A stretch of DNA of 48,683 nt from Pedosphaera sp. (GTDB lineage: Bacteria > Verrucomicrobiota > Verrucomicrobiia > Limisphaerales > UBA1096): positions 5,239-53,921 of the forward strand of contig JAKUOU010000024.1 of assembly GCA_022451065.1 (NCBI GenBank), in the 5' to 3' direction. Positions 32,485-41,441 of the stretch are shown here, in pieces. The position numbers and the translations under genes are program-made. A model generated the notes under the pieces. That model had not been told where the DNA came from. It saw only the letters and a program-made list of their open reading frames with translations, and did no database searches. The number at the start of each line of letters is the position of its first letter. Within the stretch, counting starts at the first letter, position 1.

Positions 32485-33547
32485 ACCAGGCGGCAGCGTC
32501 CAGGTCGAACTCCAGCCCTACCTGGGCCAAGCCGGCAGCGCCCGCGCCGGCCACTCGCACCACCAACTCGTGCCCGCTGCTCCGCACCCGCAACAGCGAC
32601 TCGTGGCCCAGCGTTTCGCAGCTTTCGACCATTGCAGAAATGCCGCGCTCGTAGTCAGTGACCAACAAATGCTCGGGGCGAATGCCCAACTCCACTTCGC
32701 GACCGTTGTGCACGGCTAGGCGTTTTGCAAAGTCGCCGTCCAAGACAAGCACGAAGCCGTCGCCCTTGCCGCTCCGTTCCACGAAAACCATACCGCCGTC
32801 GCGCTCCTCGAGGCACCCGCGGACAAAATTCATCCCCGGCGTGCCGATGAAGTCGCCGACAAACCGGTGAGACGGCCGCTGATAAAGCTCCATCGGCGAG
32901 CCAATCTGCATCACATGGCCAAGATCGAGCACGCAAAGCCGTTGGCCAAGCGTCATCGCCTCGGTCTGGTCGTGCGTGACAAAAATCATCGTCGTACCGA
33001 GCCTCTGATGCAATTCCCCGATCTCGGCACGCATCTCGGCGCGCATTCGGGCATCAAGATTCGAAAGCGGCTCATCAAGCAGGAATACCTTGGGCTGGCA
33101 GACCATCGCCCGGCCCAGCGCCACTCGCTGCCGCTGTCCGCCGGACAACTCCGCCGGCCTGCGGCGCAACAGGTCGCCGAGCCCGAGTACCTCCGCCGCC
33201 TCGGCGACGCGCGACTGGATCTCCAGCTTGGCCACCTTGCGAAACTTCAAGCTGAATGCAATGTTCTGCTCGACGTTGAGATGCGGAAACAGCGCATAAT
33301 TCTGGAACACCATCGCCACATCGCGATCCTGCGGCTTCACGCGATTCACTTCCCGATCATCTAGAAAAATATTCCCACTCGTGACCTCCTCCAGCCCGGC
33401 AATCAGGCGCAACAAAGTGGACTTGCCACAGCCGGATGGCCCCACGAGTGCCATCAACTCACCGTCTGGGATCTCGAGGCTCACCCCATCCACCGCGAGC
33501 ACAGCGCCAAAGTTTTTACAGAGATTGTCGAGTCGAACGCTTGCCAT
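32453..33547 (-). CDS. Sugar ABC transporter ATPase (MalK/UgpC/MsmK type)
   Basis: A 364-aa ATPase with Walker A GPSGCGKST, Q-loop FQNYALFPHL, signature LSGGQRQR, Walker B VFLLDEPLSNLDARMR, H-loop VTHDQ and a C-terminal TOBE/OB region (GIRPEHL near residue 280) typical of CUT1 ATPases. It is the energy subunit expected for the permeases at 27341-29058 and their binding protein, but the CotH gene on the opposite strand separates it from them, so it has its own promoter and could serve several importers. The cytochrome gene ends five bases upstream, making co-transcription likely. Confidence 0.93.
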   Translation of the reverse strand: MASVRLDNLCKNFGAVLAVDGVSLEIPDGELMALVGPSGCGKSTLLRLIAGLEEVTSGNIFLDDREVNRVKPQDRDVAMVFQNYALFPHLNVEQNIAFSLKFRKVAKLEIQSRVAEAAEVLGLGDLLRRRPAELSGGQRQRVALGRAMVCQPKVFLLDEPLSNLDARMRAEMRAEIGELHQRLGTTMIFVTHDQTEAMTLGQRLCVLDLGHVMQIGSPMELYQRPSHRFVGDFIGTPGMNFVRGCLEERDGGMVFVERSGKGDGFVLVLDGDFAKRLAVHNGREVELGIRPEHLLVTDYERGISAMVESCETLGHESLLRVRSSGHELVVRVAGAGAAGLAQVGLEFDLDAAAWFDADSGQALD

Positions 33548-33551
33548 CGAT

Positions 33552-34274
33552 TTACTTTTTCGGCGGACCGACCTTTTGCAATAGCGGGGTCACCGTCAAG
33601 TCCTTCGCGATATACGCAACCATGTTGCGCAGGTCGTTCAGTGACAAGTTTGCCGCGGCGGCCTTCATCATCACACCGCCTGCATCGCTTGGATGAACGC
33701 TGCGCTGGCCGTTGGCGTACTTGCGAAGTTGATCGAGCAAAAACCAATCCTCCTGCACATTCACTGGCGGTGACTGGATCTCCGGTTTGCCCTCACCCCT
33801 CACGCCATGGCACGACACGCATCGAATCTCGTAAAGCGTCTTGCCCACAACGGCATCGCCACGGATCACGCGGATCGATGGCTTCGGCTTGCGCCCAGCG
33901 AAATAACGCGCCAGAGCAGCGAGCTGCGCCTCCGTCTCCACCTTCGCCATCGCCACACCCATCAGCGCCTCGGCCCGGTTGAGCGCGTTTTTGCCGCGCT
34001 GGCCCGATTTAAATTTTCTCAGCTGATCAGCGAGGTACCACTCCGGCAACCCGTCAAGCACCGGCCCGCGCTGCATCTCGCGTGTGCTGTGGCAAACCAT
34101 ACAGGCATCGATCGTCGCCGTGTCCACTTGGTCAAGCGCCTGGCCAAACGCGGAGGCTACAAGCGGCGACTTTGCCTCACTTGGCCCTTGAACACACCCC
34201 GCCCAGGCCACCAGACAAAGTCCCAAGGCCAAGCCGGCAAAATACCGAAAATAAATGCACCGCTGCACCATCAC
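33552..34274 (-). CDS. Diheme cytochrome c lipoprotein
   Basis: A 240-aa protein with a lipobox (AWAGC, Cys27) and two c-type heme sites: CMVCH (Cys58, Cys61, His62) and CVSCH (Cys152, Cys155, His156). Each domain carries the same following block (WYLADQLRKFKSGQRG and WFLLDQLRKYANGQRS) and a distal Met-rich segment (LMGVAM, GGVMM) suitable as sixth ligand, so it arose by internal duplication, like cytochrome c4-type proteins. It should be membrane-tethered in the periplasm and pass electrons between respiratory complexes. ATG 34274 or the next codon ATG 34271 is the start. The ATPase gene follows after four bases. Confidence 0.9.
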   Translation of the reverse strand: MMVQRCIYFRYFAGLALGLCLVAWAGCVQGPSEAKSPLVASAFGQALDQVDTATIDACMVCHSTREMQRGPVLDGLPEWYLADQLRKFKSGQRGKNALNRAEALMGVAMAKVETEAQLAALARYFAGRKPKPSIRVIRGDAVVGKTLYEIRCVSCHGVRGEGKPEIQSPPVNVQEDWFLLDQLRKYANGQRSVHPSDAGGVMMKAAAANLSLNDLRNMVAYIAKDLTVTPLLQKVGPPKK

Positions 34275-34357
34275 GCTCGCCCGAATCTACCCCGCTTGAC
34301 TCAACGCCGCGAGTCGGCAAATCTCGCGCATCGCCCCCCGTTTCCCTAGGCTTGGCG

Positions 34358-35254
34358 GTGGTGAGTTATCCGAATGCTCCAACGGTTGTGCTGGCTTGTG
34401 GAGCACTGGCAATTAGCTTTGCGCCGGTGTTCGCGGCGTTTGCGCTTAAGCCGGAGTACGGCGGTTTCGGCCCGGCAGCGATCGGTTTTTATCGAGTATT
34501 CTTCGCGCTGCCGTTCCTGTGGTTGGTACTGCTCGCCACCCCAGTAAAATCCAATAAAACAGCGCGCACCCGCCGACCGACCGGACTGCTCGCCCTAGCC
34601 GGATTCTTCTTCGCCGTCGACCTTGTGTCGTGGCATTGGTCGATCAAATACACCACCGTCGCCAATGCAACCTTGCTGGCGAATTTCGCCCCGCTGTGGG
34701 TCACACTGTGGGCCGGCCGTCTATTCGGCGAACGCATCACCCTTCGCTTTTTCGTTGCGCTTGGCCTGGCGTTTGTCGGCGCAGCAGTGTTGATGGGCGC
34801 CAGTTTTCAAATCGGCACCCGACAACTTTTTGGCGACGGCCTCTCGCTGATCACTGCCATCGCGTACGGTTCGTACATGCTCACGGTCAAAAAGCTGCGT
34901 GAGACCTGCCCGCCGCAGGAGATCATGGCCTGGTCAGGGCTGTTCGCAGCACCAATGATGTTCGTGGTCGCTCTGGCCAGCAGCGAGACAATAGTGACCC
35001 CGCAACTCAACGGCTGGCTCGTGCTACTCGGCCTGGCACTGGTCAGCCACTTCGCCGGACAGGGGCTGATCGCCTATGCATTCGGCCACCTACCGGCATC
35101 GCTCACGTCGCTTAATCTACTGCTGCAGCCGGTATTCGCGGCGGTACTTGCCTGGGTACTGCTTGGGCAGGCGCTGGGCAGTCACCAACTCCTCGGGGCA
35201 GCGATCGTTCTTGGGGCATTGTTCCTTGCGAATCGTCCCGAAAAGTCCAAATAA
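34358..35254 (+). CDS. EamA-family (DMT) transporter
   Basis: A 298-aa membrane protein with ten predicted helices in two EamA repeats: the first around PAAIGFYRVFFALPFLWLV to VALGLAFVGAAVLMG, the second around LFGDGLSLITAIAYGSYML to LLGAAIVLGALFLANR. The family exports amino acids, nucleotides or other metabolites. The open frame begins far upstream over the cytochrome gene; the start is more likely GTG 34358 (or 34361), directly before the first helix. The divergent cytochrome start at 34274 leaves about 83 bases for two promoters. A MarR-type regulator gene follows 40 bases downstream and may control it. Confidence 0.88.
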   Translation: MVSYPNAPTVVLACGALAISFAPVFAAFALKPEYGGFGPAAIGFYRVFFALPFLWLVLLATPVKSNKTARTRRPTGLLALAGFFFAVDLVSWHWSIKYTTVANATLLANFAPLWVTLWAGRLFGERITLRFFVALGLAFVGAAVLMGASFQIGTRQLFGDGLSLITAIAYGSYMLTVKKLRETCPPQEIMAWSGLFAAPMMFVVALASSETIVTPQLNGWLVLLGLALVSHFAGQGLIAYAFGHLPASLTSLNLLLQPVFAAVLAWVLLGQALGSHQLLGAAIVLGALFLANRPEKSK

Positions 35255-35262
35255 TTTTGTGC

Positions 35263-35276
35263 GGCTTGGCCAAGCG
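35263..35276. repeat. Iterated palindrome, one-mismatch copy
   Basis: GGCTTGGCCAAGCG in the 40-base gap between the EamA transporter and MarR genes, ending 18 bases before the MarR start codon. Confidence 0.65.
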
Positions 35277-35294
35277 TGGCAGCCTTCTGGCCGA

Positions 35295-35783
35295 ATGGAT
35301 GGATTTTCGCCAGAGAAAGCCGAGATACCGCTGGACGCGCCGGGGCGACGACGCCTACCGGTGCTGCTGCGCCGCGCGTGGTACGGCTTGAATCAGGCGT
35401 TCCGCCGGCGAATCGCCGGTATGGGGCTGACGCCGGACCAGTTCACCGTCATTCGCACGCTGCTCGAGGGCGAGCCGGATGGCCTGACGCAAAAGGCGCT
35501 GGCCAATGCGATGAGCAGTGACCCCAATACCATCGCCTCGCTGCTCGAACGAATGGAAGCCAACGGCTTGGTGCAACGCCGGCCGCATGAAAAGGACCGA
35601 CGCGCCAACCGCGTTGAGTTGCGGGCTGTGGCGAAGGAGAAATACGAAGCAATCCGCAACGAGGCGGTCGGCTTACAATCGCACGTGCTGGAACAATTGC
35701 CAGAAGCCGAGCGCGAAAAATTCCTCAAGCAACTCGAGACCATCGCCAAAGCGTGCCGGAACCTCTCGAATCCTCAACGGTAG
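35295..35783 (+). CDS. MarR-family transcriptional regulator
   Basis: A 162-aa winged-helix regulator: LTPDQFTVIRTLLEGEPDGLTQ leads into the recognition helix (DPNTIASLLERMEANGLV) and the wing RRPHEKDRRANRVELRA, with long dimerisation helices at both ends. MarR proteins usually bind palindromes near their own promoter and respond to small aromatic ligands. It follows the EamA transporter in the same direction, a common arrangement for a regulated efflux pump. ATG 35295 is chosen; the longer open frame overlaps the transporter. No MarR-type operator stands out nearby apart from the iterated palindrome at 35263, which occurs too widely to be specific. Confidence 0.9.
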   Translation: MDGFSPEKAEIPLDAPGRRRLPVLLRRAWYGLNQAFRRRIAGMGLTPDQFTVIRTLLEGEPDGLTQKALANAMSSDPNTIASLLERMEANGLVQRRPHEKDRRANRVELRAVAKEKYEAIRNEAVGLQSHVLEQLPEAEREKFLKQLETIAKACRNLSNPQR

Positions 35784-35883
35784 TCGTGGCCGACTCTCCG
35801 AACCGAGTGCAATGGCTTCTTGCGAACGACTGAGGCCGCGTTTGGGCTTGGCCGCAGGACGGGGATTGCCTATTTTCACGCCT

Positions 35884-38211
35884 GTGATTCACCTTTTTCG
35901 CATCCCATCGAGCTGTGTCATTGCGACCGCTTTCTCCGTTTCCGCGCTTATCCAAGCGGACGACATCAAGCTGACCGGCAAGCCATACATCGACATGAAT
36001 TACGGCCCGTACCTGAGCGCCTCGATCGAGGTGGCCCCGGGCAACATCGCCTATAAAGGCATCGCGATCCGCCTCGACGAGGGTCCGGGCGGCGTATCCA
36101 AGGGCAGCGAGTTTGTGGTGTTCGAGACCGATACACTGCGGATGACGGCAGCGTGGAGCGGCGACAAGTTCATCGACTGGCGAAGCATTGTTTACGACGG
36201 CAGCCACGGCACTCATCCAAAGCTTGTCGGCGAACGTCTCTTCACCAACCCGGTTGCACCGGGATGGGCCAAGCCCGGCACGGATAGTTTTGAAGATCCC
36301 CGCCTGCGCGGCCTCGACAAAAAAACTTATGGCCCGCTCCCGCGCGAATGGGGCCAGTGGCAAGGGCTCGGCCTGCATGGCAACCGTGTTTTCCTTCACT
36401 ACAAAGTCGGCGGCAGACACGTGCTGGAAACACCAGCTCTCAAAAAAATCAACGGTATCAAAGCGGTTGTCCGCATATTGAATCTCGAAGAGCGTGACAG
36501 TAATTTGGTTATGCAAATCGCCAAGGGCGAAGGTAAGGCCTCGATCAAAACCGTTGACGGCAAATCGGTTGCGGCATTTGCGAATGGCCTGACAGTGGGT
36601 ATAGCAACCGACGCCAACGGAGCCAAGTTCGTTGCCACGGATGACGGGCACTTGCGCTTATCGATTCCGGCCGGTGGTGCGCTTGGATTCAACTTGGCCA
36701 TGGCGAAAGTCAGCAGTGTTGATTTGGGTTCATTTGCCAAACTGCTCGATGAACTAGGCGAGGCGGAAAAGCTGCTTGAAACCTTTCAACAAGGCAGCAG
36801 CCGTCACTGGACGGAGACCATCAAAACCAAGCCGCGCCGCATGGGCAAACCAGGCGCATTTGTGACCGAAGTCATCACAGCACCTGACAAAAACCCGTAC
36901 CGCTCGTGGATGCGCCTGGGCGGTTTTGATTTTTTCGATGGTGGCAACCGTGCTGCGGTTTGCACTTGGATGGGTGACGTCTGGATCGTCGATGGCATCA
37001 ACAGCAACCCGCAGGAGTTTACCTGGACCCGCATCGCGACCGGCATGTTCCAGCCGCTTGGCTTGAAAATTGTCGAGGGCAAAATCTTCGTGACCTGCCG
37101 CGACCAGATTACTCTGCTCACTGATACCAATGACGATGGGGAGACAGACTACTACAAGGCGTTTAACCACGACGCACAGGTGACGGAGCATTTCCACGAA
37201 TTTGCTATGGATCTGCAGACCGATGCCTACGGCAATTTCTATTACACCAAGGCGGCGCGCCATGCCAAAACCGCGCTCGTCCCGCAACATGGTACGCTGA
37301 TCAGGGTTTCGCCGGACGGCAAAACCACCGAGATCATCGCCAGCGGTTTCCGCGCACCGAACGGCGTGTGCGTGAATCCCGACGGCACATTCTACGTGAG
37401 CGACCAGGAGGGCCACTGGACGCCGAAGAACGAGATTAATCTCATCGAAAAAGGCAAATTCTACGGCAATCTCATGGGCTACCACAAAGGCCTGACCGAG
37501 GCCGACATCACCTTGCCGATGGTCTGGATGCACAACGACTTCGACCGTTCGCCCGCCGAGCAGCTTTGGGTCAACAGCGACAAGTGGGGAGGACTCGGCG
37601 GCCAACTCATCAACCTCTCCTACGGGACCGGTTATGTGTATGTGGTGATGGAGGAAAAAGTGAACGGCCGCTCCCAGGGCGGCGTGGTGCGCATCCCGGA
37701 CTTTGATTTCCCGACCGGTGTGATGCGCGGCCGCTTCCATCCCGGCGACGGCCAACTCTACGCCTGTGGCCTGTTCGGCTGGGCCGGCAACAAGACGCGC
37801 CCTGGCGGTTTCTACCGCCTCAAGCACACCGGCAAACCAGTTCACCTCCCAGTGGCCATCTACGCAACAAAGGACGGCATCTCGCTGACTTTCACAAATA
37901 AGCTCGATGCGAAGACCGCAGCTGATCCAGAGAACTATTCCGTCCATCGCTGGGGCTACAAGCGCACGCGCAACTACGGTTCGCGCGACTACAAGGCCGA
38001 CGGCAGCCAAGGCCGCGATCGCGTCGAGATCGCCAGTGTGAAACTGTCAGCCGACATGAAATCGGTGCTACTGCGAATCTCCGACATGAAGCCAACCATG
38101 CAGATGCACATCCAATACAAGATTGACGCAGCAGACGGCGCCTACCTTTCCCACCGCATTCAAAACACCATCCACGCGATAGGCAATAACGGCCCATTCG
38201 CCCGGAAATAA
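35884..38211 (+). CDS. Large exported DUF6797 / beta-propeller protein
   Basis: A 775-aa exported protein. A signal peptide (about residues 1-24) is followed by a DUF6797-like domain (KPYIDMNYGPYLSASIEVAP, DWRSIVYDGSHGTHP, YGPLPREWGQWQGLGLHG). A second half (about 330-690) reads as a sorbosone/glucose-dehydrogenase-like propeller: GFRAPNGVCVNPDGTFYVSD, ITLLTDTNDDGETDYY, and NLMGYHKGLTEADITLP. Such proteins in Planctomycetes and Verrucomicrobiota often carry a heme-c domain at the C-terminus; this one has no CxxCH. Function is unknown, probably binding or oxidising a sugar derivative. GTG 35884 is taken as start because it precedes the signal peptide; no ribosome-binding site is strong. Confidence 0.8.
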   Translation: MIHLFRIPSSCVIATAFSVSALIQADDIKLTGKPYIDMNYGPYLSASIEVAPGNIAYKGIAIRLDEGPGGVSKGSEFVVFETDTLRMTAAWSGDKFIDWRSIVYDGSHGTHPKLVGERLFTNPVAPGWAKPGTDSFEDPRLRGLDKKTYGPLPREWGQWQGLGLHGNRVFLHYKVGGRHVLETPALKKINGIKAVVRILNLEERDSNLVMQIAKGEGKASIKTVDGKSVAAFANGLTVGIATDANGAKFVATDDGHLRLSIPAGGALGFNLAMAKVSSVDLGSFAKLLDELGEAEKLLETFQQGSSRHWTETIKTKPRRMGKPGAFVTEVITAPDKNPYRSWMRLGGFDFFDGGNRAAVCTWMGDVWIVDGINSNPQEFTWTRIATGMFQPLGLKIVEGKIFVTCRDQITLLTDTNDDGETDYYKAFNHDAQVTEHFHEFAMDLQTDAYGNFYYTKAARHAKTALVPQHGTLIRVSPDGKTTEIIASGFRAPNGVCVNPDGTFYVSDQEGHWTPKNEINLIEKGKFYGNLMGYHKGLTEADITLPMVWMHNDFDRSPAEQLWVNSDKWGGLGGQLINLSYGTGYVYVVMEEKVNGRSQGGVVRIPDFDFPTGVMRGRFHPGDGQLYACGLFGWAGNKTRPGGFYRLKHTGKPVHLPVAIYATKDGISLTFTNKLDAKTAADPENYSVHRWGYKRTRNYGSRDYKADGSQGRDRVEIASVKLSADMKSVLLRISDMKPTMQMHIQYKIDAADGAYLSHRIQNTIHAIGNNGPFARK

Positions 38212-38218
38212 GACCAAG

Positions 38219-38232
38219 CGCTTGGCCGAGCG
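38219..38232. repeat. Iterated palindrome, one-mismatch copy next to the clpP promoter
   Basis: CGCTTGGCCGAGCG, ending two bases before the -35 element of the clpP promoter. It lies within a longer run of CGCTTG-like units (AAGCGCTTGGCCGAGCGCTTG). Confidence 0.65.
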
Positions 38233-38233
38233 C

Positions 38234-38263
38234 TTGACGGAGCCAAACCAAGGCCGCTATAGT
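38234..38263 (+). promoter_or_regulatory. clpP: Sigma-70-type promoter of clpP
   Basis: -35 TTGACG (38234-38239), an 18-base spacer and -10 TATAGT (38258-38263). Transcription would start about 38270-38272, on or next to the first ATG of clpP. Confidence 0.75.
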
Positions 38264-38271
38264 TTCCGGCT

Positions 38272-38916
38272 ATGAGAGGAGGTTTGGAGGCAAATAATTT
38301 CCTGGTACCGATGGTCGTCGAGCAGACCGGCCGCGGCGAACGCGGCTATGACATTTACTCGCGGCTTTTGGTGGATCGCATCGTGTTCATTGGCACGCCA
38401 ATCGATGATACGATCTCAAACCTGGTGATTGCCCAGTTGTTGTTCCTACAAATGCAGGACCCGAAGAAGGACATTCACCTGTACATCAATTCGCCAGGCG
38501 GCAGCATCACCGCCGGGCTGGCGGTGTACGACACCGTGCAGTTCCTCACCTGCGATGTGAACACGTACTGCATCGGCCAGGCGGCCAGCATGGGCGCCGT
38601 GCTACTAGCTGCCGGCACCAAGGGCAAGCGTCATGCCCTGCCCAACGCTCGCATCATGATCCACCAGCCGTGGGGCGGCGCGCAGGGCAACGCCTCTGAC
38701 ATCGAGATTCAGGCAGCGGAAATCCTGCGGCTCAAGGACAGTATCAACAAAATCCTCGCCGAGCACACCGGCAAAAAAGTCAAGCAGGTCATCACGGACT
38801 CGGATCGCGACCATTTCATGTCGCCTGAGGAAGCGAAGAAATATGGTCTCGTGGACGAGGTGGTGAAGTCCCGCAAGGACGTCGCTAGCCTCAAGGACGA
38901 GAAAAAGAAGAAATAA
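38272..38916 (+). CDS. clpP: ATP-dependent Clp protease proteolytic subunit
   Basis: Serine protease subunit that forms the tetradecameric ClpP barrel with ClpX. 214 aa. The catalytic triad is Ser106 (GQAASMGA), His131 (HQPWGG) and Asp180 (SDRDHF); YINSPGGS is the usual substrate-binding loop. The N-terminus is ambiguous. ATG 38272 lies at the predicted transcription start, so the message would be leaderless, and its codons 2-4 spell AGGAGG followed by a second GGAGG. Initiation at a later codon such as ATG 38311 ([10 protein letters not shown]) with these as leader is possible but the spacing is long. The propeptide is removed in any case. clpX follows 10 bases downstream. Confidence 0.95.
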   Translation: MRGGLEANNFLVPMVVEQTGRGERGYDIYSRLLVDRIVFIGTPIDDTISNLVIAQLLFLQMQDPKKDIHLYINSPGGSITAGLAVYDTVQFLTCDVNTYCIGQAASMGAVLLAAGTKGKRHALPNARIMIHQPWGGAQGNASDIEIQAAEILRLKDSINKILAEHTGKKVKQVITDSDRDHFMSPEEAKKYGLVDEVVKSRKDVASLKDEKKKK

Positions 38917-38926
38917 TTTCATCCCC

Positions 38927-40228
38927 ATGGCACGCCCCAACCAAATCACCCTGTGCAGCTTCTGTGGGAAATCCCACTCAGAAGTCCGCAAGCTGATCGC
39001 CGGGCCGGGCGTGTACATCTGTGACAACTGTATTCTCGTCTGCAAGAACGTCCTCGACAAGGAACTGCAGGCTGAGGAGAAGAAAAAGGCGATCAAGCTC
39101 AACGTCCCAAAGCCCAAGCAGATCAAGGCGGCGCTTGACGAGCACTGCATCGGTCAGGATACCGCAAAAAAGGCGTTATCCGTCGCGGTGCACAACCACT
39201 ACAAACGCATCCAGTCTGGCCTCACGGTCAAAACCAATGGTGACGACAAAATTATCCCCAGCAAAACCAGCGGTGATGACATCGAAATCGAGAAGAGCAA
39301 CATCCTGCTGCTTGGCCCGACCGGCTCCGGCAAGACACTGCTCGCCCGCACGCTGGCACGCATGCTCGACGTGCCGTTCGCCATTGCCGATGCCACCACG
39401 CTGACCGAGGCCGGCTACGTTGGCGATGACGTCGAGAACATCGTCCTGCGCCTCCTGCAGGCGGCCGACTACGACGTGAAGCGCGCACAGATCGGCATCA
39501 TTTATGTCGACGAGATCGACAAGATCACGCGCCGCACCGAGAACGTCTCGATCACCCGCGACGTCTCCGGCGAGGGCGTACAGCAGGGCCTGCTAAAGAT
39601 TCTCGAGGGTACCGTCTGCAACGTCCCACCGCAGGGCGGACGCAAACATCCCCAGCAGGAATACATCAAACTCGACACGACAAACGTGCTGTTCATCTGC
39701 GGCGGCGCTTTCGTCGATCTCGACAACATCATCCAACGCCGAATCGGCAAACACGTGCTCGGCTTTTCCGGCAAGGACAATGCCCAGCGAGACGACAAGC
39801 CCAGCGCAGAGGACAAGGACATCCTTAGGCATGTCGAGCCGGAGGATCTGCTCAGCTACGGGTTTATACCGGAGTTCATCGGCCGGCTACCGGTGCACAC
39901 GTCGCTTGAGCAACTAGACGAGGCGCAACTCGTCCGCGTCATGACCGAGCCAAAGAACGCCCTCATCAAGCAGTTCTCCAAATTGTTCGAGATGGACGGC
40001 GTGAAACTCAACTTCACCGAGAGCGCCCTGACGGAACTGGCAAAGGCCGCCATCAAATGCGGCACCGGCGCCCGAGGTCTGCGCAGCCTGATGGAGAAAC
40101 TGATGCTCGACACGATGTACGAGATCCCCGACTCAACCGATGTCGTCTCCGTCAAAGTCACCGACAAGGTCGTGCTTGGCCAAGCGGATCCCACGTTCCA
40201 ACGCCGGCAAAAAAAGGCCGCAGCCTGA
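38927..40228 (+). CDS. clpX: ATP-dependent Clp protease ATP-binding subunit ClpX
   Basis: AAA+ unfoldase that recognises tagged substrates and feeds them to ClpP. 433 aa. The N-terminal zinc-binding domain has Cys10, Cys13, Cys32 and Cys35; Walker A is GPTGSGKT (131-138), Walker [10 protein letters not shown], and sensor/arginine-finger regions are regular, including the GYVGDDVE pore loop region and the IGF-like loop (IGKHVLGF) that docks on ClpP. It is 10 bases downstream of clpP, a standard clpP-clpX operon, and the aminotransferase gene starts nine bases after its stop. A one-mismatch copy of the iterated palindrome (40173-40186) lies near the 3' end, where it reads Leu-Gly-Gln-Ala. Confidence 0.97.
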   Translation: MARPNQITLCSFCGKSHSEVRKLIAGPGVYICDNCILVCKNVLDKELQAEEKKKAIKLNVPKPKQIKAALDEHCIGQDTAKKALSVAVHNHYKRIQSGLTVKTNGDDKIIPSKTSGDDIEIEKSNILLLGPTGSGKTLLARTLARMLDVPFAIADATTLTEAGYVGDDVENIVLRLLQAADYDVKRAQIGIIYVDEIDKITRRTENVSITRDVSGEGVQQGLLKILEGTVCNVPPQGGRKHPQQEYIKLDTTNVLFICGGAFVDLDNIIQRRIGKHVLGFSGKDNAQRDDKPSAEDKDILRHVEPEDLLSYGFIPEFIGRLPVHTSLEQLDEAQLVRVMTEPKNALIKQFSKLFEMDGVKLNFTESALTELAKAAIKCGTGARGLRSLMEKLMLDTMYEIPDSTDVVSVKVTDKVVLGQADPTFQRRQKKAAA

Positions 40229-40237
40229 CCCCCAGCC

Positions 40238-41428
40238 ATGTCGACTGACTTCAAGCCCGGCGACACTGTCGCCCAGCAGGTTCAACGCATTCCCCGCTCA
40301 GGCATCCGCGAGTTTTTCGACCTCGTGCAGGGACGGCGCGATATCATCTCGCTCGGCGTCGGTGAGCCGGACTTTGTCACGCCGTGGCACATTCGCGAGT
40401 CAGCGATCTACGCCCTGGAGCGCGGCCACACCAGTTACACTTCCAATCTAGGCCTGCCCAAGCTACGCAAGGCTATCAGCGACTACGTCGACGGGGAATT
40501 CGGTGTGCGCTACGAGCCAGAGACACAAATCCTCATTAGCGTAGGTGTCAGCGAGGCGCTCGACATTGCGCTGCGGGCAATCATCAATCCCGGCGACGAG
40601 ATCATTTACCATGAGCCGTGCTACGTCAGCTACGCGCCCAGCATCGCGCTGGCCCACGGCGTGCCGGTGGCCGTGCCATGCTTGGCTGAAAACGGATTCG
40701 CCGTCACCGCCCAGGCCATCGAGCAGGCGATCACGCCCAAGGCTAAGGCACTCGTGCTGAACTTCCCCACCAACCCCACCGGCGGCACGATGAACCGCGA
40801 GGCGCTCGAATCGATCGCCCTCTTGGCCAAACGCCACAACCTGCTGGTGATTACAGACGAGATTTACTCCGAGCTGACCTTCGAGGGGAAGCATGCCAGC
40901 ATCGCGGCGTTACCCGGCATGGCCGAACGCACGATTCTTCTGCACGGCTTTTCCAAGGCCTTCGCGATGACCGGCTTCCGCATCGGCTACGCCTGCGGCC
41001 CGCGGGAATTGATCGAGGCGATGATGCGCATCCACCAGTACTCGATACTTTGCGCGAGCATTATCAGCCAGGAAGCCGCCATCGAGGCGCTGCAAAACGG
41101 CGCCAAGCCGGTCGCCGAAATGAAGGAGCAATACCGTCTCCGCCGAAACTACATTGTCAAGGCGTTCAATGACATGGGACTCGACTGCCACCTGCCACGC
41201 GGCTCGTTCTACGCCTTCCCCAGCGTGCAATCGACCGGCCTAAACTCAAGCGAGTTTGCGTCTCGGTTGGTGAAAGAGGAGAACGTTGCCTGCGTGCCGG
41301 GCAACGCCTTCGGCCCCCATGGCGAAGGGTTTCTGCGCTGCTGCTTCGCCACCGGCCTCGAGCAGATCAAAACCGCCTGCGAACGAACCGCTCGTTTCGT
41401 CGAGTCGCTAAAAACAGAAGGCGCGTGA
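40238..41428 (+). CDS. PLP-dependent class I/II aminotransferase
   Basis: A 396-aa fold-type I aminotransferase. PLP lysine is Lys240 in LLHGFSKAFAMTGFRIGY; NFPTNPTGG (175-183) and TDEIYSEL (206-213) are the other cofactor-contacting blocks, and the N-terminal SLGVGEPDF and TSYTSNLGLPKLR are typical of AspC/PatA/DAP-aminotransferase relatives. The substrate may be aspartate, an aromatic amino acid or N-acetyl-LL-diaminopimelate; sequence alone does not decide. It is probably translated from the clpP-clpX message. The C-terminus ends 13 bases before the stop of the convergent PPIase gene. Confidence 0.93.
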   Translation: MSTDFKPGDTVAQQVQRIPRSGIREFFDLVQGRRDIISLGVGEPDFVTPWHIRESAIYALERGHTSYTSNLGLPKLRKAISDYVDGEFGVRYEPETQILISVGVSEALDIALRAIINPGDEIIYHEPCYVSYAPSIALAHGVPVAVPCLAENGFAVTAQAIEQAITPKAKALVLNFPTNPTGGTMNREALESIALLAKRHNLLVITDEIYSELTFEGKHASIAALPGMAERTILLHGFSKAFAMTGFRIGYACGPRELIEAMMRIHQYSILCASIISQEAAIEALQNGAKPVAEMKEQYRLRRNYIVKAFNDMGLDCHLPRGSFYAFPSVQSTGLNSSEFASRLVKEENVACVPGNAFGPHGEGFLRCCFATGLEQIKTACERTARFVESLKTEGA

Positions 41429-41441
41429 TGCGCTTGGCTGC

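Noticed and set aside
35263-35276. Palindrome copy as the MarR operator
   Set aside because: The same motif occurs at many unrelated places, so it cannot be specific to this regulator.
36754-38010. Minus-strand open frame of 418 codons
   Set aside because: It is the shadow of the DUF6797/propeller gene, which has a signal peptide and consistent domain motifs.
3822-40186. Iterated palindrome as a CRISPR array or REP/BIME element
   Set aside because: Copies are dispersed singly without regular spacers and are shorter and more often intragenic than REP elements.
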